A DNA stretch of 64,000 nucleotides from Deinococcus sp045062605 (GTDB taxonomy: Bacteria > Deinococcota > Deinococci > Deinococcales > Deinococcaceae). The translations under genes and the position numbers were made by a program. The stretch is from positions 1-64,000 of the forward strand of contig NZ_JBJGDW010000011.1 in assembly GCF_045062605.1 (NCBI RefSeq), in the 5' to 3' direction. Below are positions 58,490-64,000 of this stretch, one piece after another. How positions within the stretch are numbered: position 1 is the stretch's first letter; each line of letters opens with the position of its first letter. Under the pieces are notes generated by a model. That model saw nothing but the letters and a program-made list of their open reading frames with translations, ran no database searches and was not told where the DNA came from.

Positions 58490-59473
58490 CTATGCTGAGG
58501 CCGAGGCCCACGGATCAAACCGCATTCCCACCGCGACACCCGACGAGTTGACCCAAGCTTGAGCAGGCTGGGCGCGGCGGGCCTCGGGCTGAACGGTCTG
58601 TACGCGCACTGCACCGTTGCCACAGGCGATCAGCACTCCACTGACGTCCATACCCAGAATCTCACCGGGCTGGCCCTCACCCTCCTCCACGCTCAGGCCA
58701 CCCAGCTTGAAGCGTGAGCCGCCCAGAAATGCGGTGGTCTGCGGCCAGGCGGCCACGCCCCGGTAACGGTTGACCACGGCCTGCGCCGAATCGGTCCAGC
58801 GCACGAAGCCGTCTTCCTTGACCAGCATCGGCGCGTAGGTGGCCGCCGCGTCGTCCTGGGATATGGGCACAAGGTCTCCCCTGTCCAGCAGTTCTAACGC
58901 CGTCACGATCAACCGCGCGGCCTGCTCCGCTAGGGCGTCTGACAGGTCCAGACTGGTCCACGCCGGGGCAATCGGCAGTTCCTCCTGAAGCAGAATCGGC
59001 CCCGTGTCCATGCCAGGATCGGTCTGCATGATGGTGGTCCCCGTGACGCCCTCGCCGCCTATCAGCGCCCACTGAATTGGCGCAGCACCCCGGTAGGCAG
59101 GCAGCAGGCTGGTGTGGGTGTTCAGAAAGCCGTACCTGGGAATGTCGAGGACAGAGGCGGGCAAAATCTTGCCGTAGGCGCAGGTCACGGCCACATCTGC
59201 GCGGCTGCCCCGCAGAACGGCCTCGAAGTCTGCGTTGCGCCGGAGTTTAACCGGCTGGGCCAGTGGCAACCCCAGTTCGGTGGCCCGCGCGGCAACGGGC
59301 GGAGGCGTCAGCTTCAGGCCGCGTCCTACGGGCTTGTCCGGCTGGGCCACCACCAGCACGACTTCAAACTGCGCGCAGATGGCCTCCAGAACGGGCAGCG
59401 CGAAGGCCGGGGAGCCGAAGAAAGCCACCTTCAGACCCTGCAACTCCAGACCCTGCAACTCACGCACCGCCAC
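58490..59473 (-). CDS. fmt: methionyl-tRNA formyltransferase
   Basis: Formylates initiator Met-tRNA from 10-formyl-tetrahydrofolate. KVAFFGSPAFALPVLEAI opens the fold; TCAYGKILPASVLD, NTHTSLLPAYRGAAPIQWALIGG (catalytic Asn/His) and TDPGMDTGPILL (Asp) are present. The C-terminal OB-like domain binds tRNA. Fifteen residues precede the usual start, encoded by a perfect 15-bp duplication (LQGLE/LQGLK). It overlaps def by 14 bases. Confidence 0.94.
   Translation of the reverse strand: MAVRELQGLELQGLKVAFFGSPAFALPVLEAICAQFEVVLVVAQPDKPVGRGLKLTPPPVAARATELGLPLAQPVKLRRNADFEAVLRGSRADVAVTCAYGKILPASVLDIPRYGFLNTHTSLLPAYRGAAPIQWALIGGEGVTGTTIMQTDPGMDTGPILLQEELPIAPAWTSLDLSDALAEQAARLIVTALELLDRGDLVPISQDDAAATYAPMLVKEDGFVRWTDSAQAVVNRYRGVAAWPQTTAFLGGSRFKLGGLSVEEGEGQPGEILGMDVSGVLIACGNGAVRVQTVQPEARRAQPAQAWVNSSGVAVGMRFDPWASASA
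59432..59461. repeat. perfect 2 x 15-bp duplication at the fmt 5' end
   Basis: CAGACCCTGCAACTC at 59432-59446 is repeated exactly at 59447-59461. It lies in the N-terminal codons of fmt and touches the def stop codon. Confidence 0.9.
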
Positions 59474-60140
59474 GCTCGCGGCGCAGGCGGTCTGCCCCGG
59501 CCAGATCGCTGATCAGCGCCTTGGACTTCTGCTGCAACGCCAGCAACTCCTTGCGGTAGTCGTCAGTCACCTCGGGGGGCAGGCGGTCCAGGAACAACAC
59601 GCCGTCCAGGTGGTCCAGCTCGTGCTGAAAGACGCGGGCCAGATAATCCTCGGCCTCCAAGATCTGCTGATTACCGTCCAGATCGGTGTATCTGACCGAT
59701 ACGGCGCGGGCACGGGGCACGCCTTCCTCGTAGATGCCGGGGATGCTCAGGCAGCCTTCCTGGTAGGACCGGTCCTTTTTCTTGTTCAGCACGCTGACCA
59801 CCGGATTGATCATCACGAAGTCGCGCAGCACCCGCGAGCGCAATGGGGAGTCCTGGCCCTCATTCTCTTCCTCGTCGTCCTCGTATTCCACGGCCACGAA
59901 CATGCGTACTGGCAGGCCCACCTGCGGCGCGGCGAGGCCCACCCCACGCGCCTCGAACATGGTTTCCAGCATGGTCTGGGCCACCTGCTGCACATTCTGC
60001 GGCCCCACCCCCGGCACATTGAACGTGTCGGTCAGGGTCAGGGGTTTGGCCTTGCGGCGCAGGATCGGATCGCCGTACAGGCGCAGCGGATACACGCGCG
60101 CCTCGGCAGGGGTCCAGATGGGAGTCGTTTGCCCGGTCAT
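59460..60140 (-). CDS. def: peptide deformylase
   Basis: Fe2+-type deformylase removing N-formyl groups from nascent proteins. Motifs: GVGLAAPQVG, EGCLSIPGIYEE (metal Cys) and VFQHELDHLDGVLFLDRL (two metal His and catalytic Glu). An acidic insertion, DDEEENEGQDSPLRSR, sits between the first and second motifs. Length 226 is ~40 above the usual. ATG 60140 chosen; def-fmt form the standard operon. Confidence 0.95.
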   Translation of the reverse strand: MTGQTTPIWTPAEARVYPLRLYGDPILRRKAKPLTLTDTFNVPGVGPQNVQQVAQTMLETMFEARGVGLAAPQVGLPVRMFVAVEYEDDEEENEGQDSPLRSRVLRDFVMINPVVSVLNKKKDRSYQEGCLSIPGIYEEGVPRARAVSVRYTDLDGNQQILEAEDYLARVFQHELDHLDGVLFLDRLPPEVTDDYRKELLALQQKSKALISDLAGADRLRRERGGA

Positions 60141-60229
60141 AGTGCTGTCTGTTTTACCAGACGGACGGGAGGAAGACAGAGGCATGGGTCAATTTGTGCG
60201 GGGGCTGGCCGCCCATGAGCTGGCCCAAC

Positions 60230-60478
60230 TCACGGCCCATCCCGTTTGCTGAAGACCGCCAGGGTGGCCGCACCCAAAACCCCAGTCAGGCCCAGCACCA
60301 GCGGCAGATCGTGGCCGCGCAGGAAAGCGTCGGTGGTTAGGGCCAGTCCCGTAATGCTGGCAATCAGGATGACGGCCAGCGCCGCCCAGGTCACGCCGTG
60401 GCGCGACACCTGAAAGCCCCAGCCCGCCCCTGCCAGCAGCAGACACAGCAGGCCCAGCCAGCCGCGCAGATCGTCCAT
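60230..60478 (-). CDS. small membrane protein, unknown
   Basis: 82 residues with three hydrophobic segments (GWLGLLCLLLAGAGWGF, TWAALAVILIASITGLAL, LPLVLGLTGVLGAATLAVF). Start at 60478 is set by TATGCT 7 nt upstream rather than a longer frame to 60583. Not recognised. Confidence 0.6.
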   Translation of the reverse strand: MDDLRGWLGLLCLLLAGAGWGFQVSRHGVTWAALAVILIASITGLALTTDAFLRGHDLPLVLGLTGVLGAATLAVFSKRDGP

Positions 60479-60485
60479 GCCACCG

Positions 60486-60491
60486 AGCATA
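60486..60491 (-). promoter_or_regulatory. -10 box of the 60478 gene (leaderless)
   Basis: TATGCT on the minus strand ends 7 nt before the ATG. Confidence 0.5.
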
Positions 60492-60850
60492 GCCGCTGGG
60501 TCTGTCAGTTTGGCAAAAAACATTGGACCAGAACTACATTGATTATGGGGCCAACCACATTTTTTTGAGATGGGAACCATCATCTGGCACGAAATGACTC
60601 AGCATTCGGGCGCCCAAGGTATCTGGCAGCGTTCATTTAATCAGACTTCGTTCACGAATCCAGAACTGCTCCCGCTTTTAGAGATGTGCTTTCGAAGAGG
60701 CGGCCCCCAGACAAATTGATGGACTGCTTCAAAACGTCAGAATGCAAGTGGTTCAGACCAGAGCAATTCAGACCATCTTACGAAGTGATTGGTTTGCGGG
60801 GATTAATTCCAGGGGGGCTTTACAAAGCTCAATGGTTCCGTCCATAATCC
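60492..60850. other. AT-richer intergenic region
   Basis: About 360 bases, lower in GC than its surroundings. I find no open frame with protein-like content and no strong hairpin. It must hold the promoter of the 60869 gene; GATTAATTCC (60800-60809) is the most AT-rich stretch near it but matches no consensus well. Confidence 0.4.
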
Positions 60851-60868
60851 CGAATTGGAGGCAACAAC

Positions 60869-61288
60869 ATGACCTATAAGAAACTCAGTGAGCAGGTTCA
60901 CGAACTCAGCAATCCCCAGCGCAGCGATACTTTCGTCAAGATGTTCCGCGACGCGGTGCGCGACGGCAAATTCGAGGCCGCTTACATGCCTGAACGCTTC
61001 ACCATGCCTAAACAGTTCACGCGCCGGGGCAGCGAAGGCACCTATCAGCGCGACACCAAGGAAATGCTCTTCGAGACGACGCCCAAGTTCGATAAGTGGT
61101 TCGACGAAGTCAACCGCGAACTGGCCGCAGCGCGCAAAGGCGGCACCATCAAGCCTTCCGTCGAGGCCATCGAAGCCGGACTGGTAGATTTTAAGCAGAT
61201 GGCTGCCGAAACCCGCAAGAAGATGCAGGCCAGCTACGAGAAGGGCCAGGCGCTGGGACAGACCCGCTCCAAGACCAAGCGCAAGTAA
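60869..61288 (+). CDS. hypothetical basic helical protein, 139 residues
   Basis: Soluble, Lys-rich, mostly helical: YKKLSEQVHELSNPQRSDTFVKMFRDAVRDGKFEAAYMP, DTKEMLFETTPKFDKWFDEVNRELAAARKGG and a basic tail TRSKTKRK. A strong ribosome site (TTGGAGG, 8 nt from ATG) suggests good expression. Flanked by a long promoter region and a terminator, so a single-gene unit. Basic tail could bind nucleic acid; nothing else is known to me. Confidence 0.7.
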   Translation: MTYKKLSEQVHELSNPQRSDTFVKMFRDAVRDGKFEAAYMPERFTMPKQFTRRGSEGTYQRDTKEMLFETTPKFDKWFDEVNRELAAARKGGTIKPSVEAIEAGLVDFKQMAAETRKKMQASYEKGQALGQTRSKTKRK

Positions 61289-61301
61289 GCTCTTAAAAAA
61301 A

Positions 61302-61362
61302 CCTGACAGCCCTGAGTATAAATTCTCGGGCCAAGAAGTCAGAAGCGCTGTCAGGAATTTAT
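61302..61362 (+). terminator. long-stem terminator after the 60869 gene
   Basis: CCTGACAGC at 61302-61310 pairs with GCTGTCAGG at 61347-61355. Inside, CCCTGAG and CTCGGG can add a second stem. AATTTATTTT follows. Confidence 0.65.
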
Positions 61363-61413
61363 TTTCCCGGCAGCGTTTTAAATGTTCACCCAGCGGTCAG
61401 CAATGACAATCAG

Positions 61414-62589
61414 CTATTTAGAATACAACTCCGCGAAATACGGTGATCCGACGTTTGCACCGCGCCTGAGCTGACCGTAGGGAATGACCAAGCTCTCCGC
61501 GCACGCCGCCACGACATGCGGCAGCGAATCAGGAGTCAAGGTCAGCCCGCCGTTGCTCAGCGAAACGGCGAAACTGCTGTTCATATCGCGCAACACGTCG
61601 TCGCATTCGGAAGCCGGGTCAGACGCCGAGGCGGCCAGATACAGCGCCTTCAGGCGGGTGGGGGTCAGGCTGGGCCACAGTGCGGCCAGCGGCACGGGGC
61701 GGCCCTTGACGCGGTCCAGAATCAGGCCCACGGTGGAGTTGTCGGGGTGCGCGCCGCCGCAGTAATAATCCGTATTCTCGCGCAGGCTGATCAGCCGGGG
61801 CGTCAGCAGGGTCACGTCTGCATGCAGGTTGTAGCCGTCTCCCTGGCCGTCCTCAGGCAGGTTCGCGCCACATTCTAGTGCGTTCACGGCGTTGAACAGC
61901 AAGCGGTCTTGGAGCGTGGCCTGAAGCGCGGCGCTGGCATCCGGCAGGCGGGGGTATTCCAGACCCGATAGCGGCTCCCGCACGCTCTGGCCATCGGCAG
62001 CCACCACCCAGGCACGGTTCAGCTTGATGAAGGCCAGCGGATCGCTGCTGCGGAGCTTTTGCAGGCCCGGTGAGGGCGGCAGTTTCAGAGGCAGCTTCGC
62101 CACGTTAAGCGGTTCCAGACTGACCTTGAGCGTTTTCACCGCGCCCGGTGCCTTCCAGCTTCCACGCAGCCCGCCGTCTGTGCGGGTCAGCGTGAAACAG
62201 CCGGTGACGACGGGGGCCGATCCCAGCGCCCGGCGGACCTCTTCTTGCAAGATCAGTGTCTGGCCGGAGTGAAAGACCCTCAGCCGCAGATCCAGGGGAC
62301 GGCCCGCGTAGAAATAGCGGCTTGAATCGCTGTCCTGAATGTCCAGCCTTAACGTGATTGCCCCCGTGCCCAGCAGGCCTGCATATATCCCGGAGCGCGC
62401 CCAGTCCGGGGGATTCAGGACGCCGCCGCATTTTTGCAAGCCATGCATTCCCGCTGCCTGTGTTCCCGCTGCCTGTGTTCCCGCTGCCTGTGTTCCCGCT
62501 GCCTGTGTTTCCGCTGCCTGCATTCCCACCGCCCGCGCCCCCGCCGAGGCCACCGCAGACAGAATTAACAGACAGAGCCACCGTTGCAT
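61414..62589 (-). CDS. secreted protein with tandem AAGTQ repeats and a DUF3298-like C-terminus
   Basis: Signal peptide MQRWLCLLILSAVASAGA, then five units of Gln-Ala-Ala-Gly-Thr from a 15-bp minisatellite, then ~350 residues. The middle (GIYAGLLGTGAITLRLDIQ, YYAGRPL-like, VSLEPLNVAKLPL) is beta-rich. The C-terminal part has SGLEYPRLPD, FNAVNALECGANLP, YNLHADVTLLTPRLISLRENTDYYCGGAHPDNSTVGLILDRV and LVIPYGQLRRGANVGS, which recalls the DUF3298/RsiV-like fold. Function unknown. TACGCT lies 6 nt before ATG 62589, choosing that start. Confidence 0.75.
   Translation of the reverse strand: MQRWLCLLILSAVASAGARAVGMQAAETQAAGTQAAGTQAAGTQAAGMHGLQKCGGVLNPPDWARSGIYAGLLGTGAITLRLDIQDSDSSRYFYAGRPLDLRLRVFHSGQTLILQEEVRRALGSAPVVTGCFTLTRTDGGLRGSWKAPGAVKTLKVSLEPLNVAKLPLKLPPSPGLQKLRSSDPLAFIKLNRAWVVAADGQSVREPLSGLEYPRLPDASAALQATLQDRLLFNAVNALECGANLPEDGQGDGYNLHADVTLLTPRLISLRENTDYYCGGAHPDNSTVGLILDRVKGRPVPLAALWPSLTPTRLKALYLAASASDPASECDDVLRDMNSSFAVSLSNGGLTLTPDSLPHVVAACAESLVIPYGQLRRGANVGSPYFAELYSK
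62451..62525. repeat. five tandem 15-bp units in the 61414-62589 gene
   Basis: CCGCTGCCTGTGTTC three times in succession, then one unit ending TTT and one ending CATTC, all 15 bp and in frame. The number of units could vary between strains. Confidence 0.92.
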
Positions 62590-62595
62590 TCCGAC

Positions 62596-62601
62596 AGCGT
62601 A
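62596..62601 (-). promoter_or_regulatory. -10 box of the 62589 gene (leaderless)
   Basis: TACGCT on the minus strand ends 6 nt before the ATG. Confidence 0.5.
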
Positions 62602-62670
62602 AGCCTCTGAACACAGGAGGCGAAAGGGATCACCTTTCATTCTTCCACGGCCCATGTTTGAGAGCGTCAA

Positions 62671-62699
62671 CAAAGAACCCCCTCTGCCGGAGAGGGGGT
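62671..62699 (-). terminator. terminator of the response regulator gene
   Basis: ACCCCCTCT at 62677-62685 pairs with AGAGGGGGT at 62691-62699; on the minus strand TCTTTGTT follows. Confidence 0.8.
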
Positions 62700-62721
62700 C
62701 TTGCAGATCAGCCGCGCTGTG

Positions 62722-63390
<669 letters not shown>

Positions 63391-63540
63391 AGTCACCCTC
63401 TTGTACAGCTCTCTCTGGTTGGCCCCGAGAAAAGCGCGTCCTCAGCGAGAGGGAAATCCCTTTCTGTCCGCAAGACTCCGCGCCGTGGGGTAGAGGTCTC
63501 CTCTGCTTAGGGACATGGTAGGGGGAAGGGCAGCGCTGGG

Positions 63541-63561
63541 CGCGTAAAAACGGTTTACGCG
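63541..63561. promoter_or_regulatory. 8-bp perfect inverted repeat upstream of the response regulator
   Basis: CGCGTAAA at 63541-63548 and TTTACGCG at 63554-63561 with 5 bases between. It lies ~150 bases upstream of the regulator start and could be an operator. Confidence 0.5.
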
Positions 63562-63575
63562 TTCTTAACGGCCCC

Positions 63576-63630
63576 TTGCACTTTCTTCAGGAACTTGTAC
63601 TCTCTTCAGGAACAGGGAGCCTTCAGGAAC
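63576..63630. repeat. CTTCAGGAAC direct repeats
   Basis: Exact CTTCAGGAAC at 63585, 63604 and 63621 (spacing 19 and 17). The first two lie in 19-bp units, TTGCACTTTCTTCAGGAAC and TTGTACTCTCTTCAGGAAC. Between the regulator promoter region and the 3' end of the next gene. Confidence 0.75.
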
Positions 63631-63660
63631 ATGCAGCGCCTTCGGAAAGAAGCGGAGCAT

Positions 63661-63972
63661 TCACACCGCCTCATCCGGGCCAGGCACCCTCACCGAGTCT
63701 ACCTGCACGCCGTGGCGCAACAGCAGCGTTTTCAGGCGCTGCATGGCCGCCACCGCCCGCGTACGGTCCTGCCGCCGGAAAGCCACAGTCAGGCGGGCGC
63801 TGAGGCCGGGGCGCGGCTCCTGCGCCTGGATTTGCAGCGGCCTGCCAAAAGCCGCGTCGTGCATCACGTCCCGCAGAATGCGCGCGAAGGTCAGTTCGTC
63901 CACGCCGTCCAGCGTGAAGGCGATGCCCTGCACGTCGCCGGGGTTTGGGGCGGAATTGGATGAGGGGTGCAT
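63661..63972 (-). CDS. hypothetical protein, 103 residues
   Basis: Soluble alpha/beta sequence: VQGIAFTLDGVDELTFARILRDVMHDAAFGRPLQIQAQE, SARLTVAFRRQDRTRAVAAMQRLKTLLLRHG. The beta-alpha-beta pattern recalls a ferredoxin-like fold, unconfirmed. Complete within the window, with TACCCT 8 nt before ATG 63972. Not recognised. Confidence 0.65.
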   Translation of the reverse strand: MHPSSNSAPNPGDVQGIAFTLDGVDELTFARILRDVMHDAAFGRPLQIQAQEPRPGLSARLTVAFRRQDRTRAVAAMQRLKTLLLRHGVQVDSVRVPGPDEAV

Positions 63973-63980
63973 TGCCAGTC

Positions 63981-63986
63981 AGGGTA
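63981..63986 (-). promoter_or_regulatory. -10 box of the 63972 gene (leaderless)
   Basis: TACCCT on the minus strand ends 8 nt before the ATG. Confidence 0.4.
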
Positions 63987-64000
63987 ACGCGGCTGCTTTA

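Overview
The window is high-GC bacterial chromosome, and its gene content points to Deinococcus. The indicators are a homoisocitrate dehydrogenase of the Deinococcus-Thermus lysine pathway, a LEA-like desiccation protein, an OmpR-type response regulator closely resembling DrRRA as I remember it, and many starts preceded 5-9 nt upstream by a TANNNT box, the signature of leaderless mRNAs that are common in Deinococcus. The genus call is inference; no rRNA or taxonomic marker is present.

Layout. 0-6.9 kb: a photolyase-like protein with its domains in permuted order, gnd, a MarR/DHA2-efflux operon, and wrbA. 7-15.8 kb: a cobalamin salvage and nucleotide-loop cluster (cobS-cobC, a B12 riboswitch with terminator, btuF-cobO-cbiB-cobD-cobQ-cobU-cobT) with a vapBC toxin-antitoxin module between cobO and cbiB. 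15.8-20.5 kb: a monooxygenase-fold protein, tRNA-Val(CAC) and a CAU tRNA, glgA, a GNAT, a TrmJ-like methylase, a degenerate pyrophosphatase and a lipoprotein. 20.6-25.3 kb: a barstar/RNase pair, a DUF3445 haem N-demethylase homologue divergent from hemB, a phosphatase and small proteins. 25.3-28.6 kb: sdhCDAB.

28.9-36.1 kb: a large lipoprotein, split mnmD/mnmC, homoisocitrate dehydrogenase, then a scar with a dispersed repeat and a wrecked IS4-type transposase. 36.3-43.8 kb: glnA and a complete branched-chain amino acid ABC operon with a strong promoter, so nitrogen and amino acid uptake genes sit together. 43.9-48.9 kb: an AttH/CrtC-fold lipoprotein, two membrane proteins, an Ig-like lipoprotein and hisZ-hisG. 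49-57.3 kb: a DUF2262-like pseudogene, patB, a MITE-like repeat, a lone BmpA-type ABC ATPase, PAP2, a cytochrome c gene broken by one amber codon, an HNH protein, DUF1517 and the LEA protein. 57.6-64 kb: an aldo/keto reductase, def-fmt, small unknowns, a repeat-bearing secreted protein and the response regulator.

Two patterns cut across the annotation. Roughly twenty genes carry a TANNNT box directly before the start codon, which settles several starts (RNase, hisZ, and a 14-codon uORF before cobS). Between 47 and 63 kb, short 14-18 bp tandem duplications repeatedly sit at gene 5' ends; one of them has killed the cytochrome gene. All functions are read from sequence without database searches.
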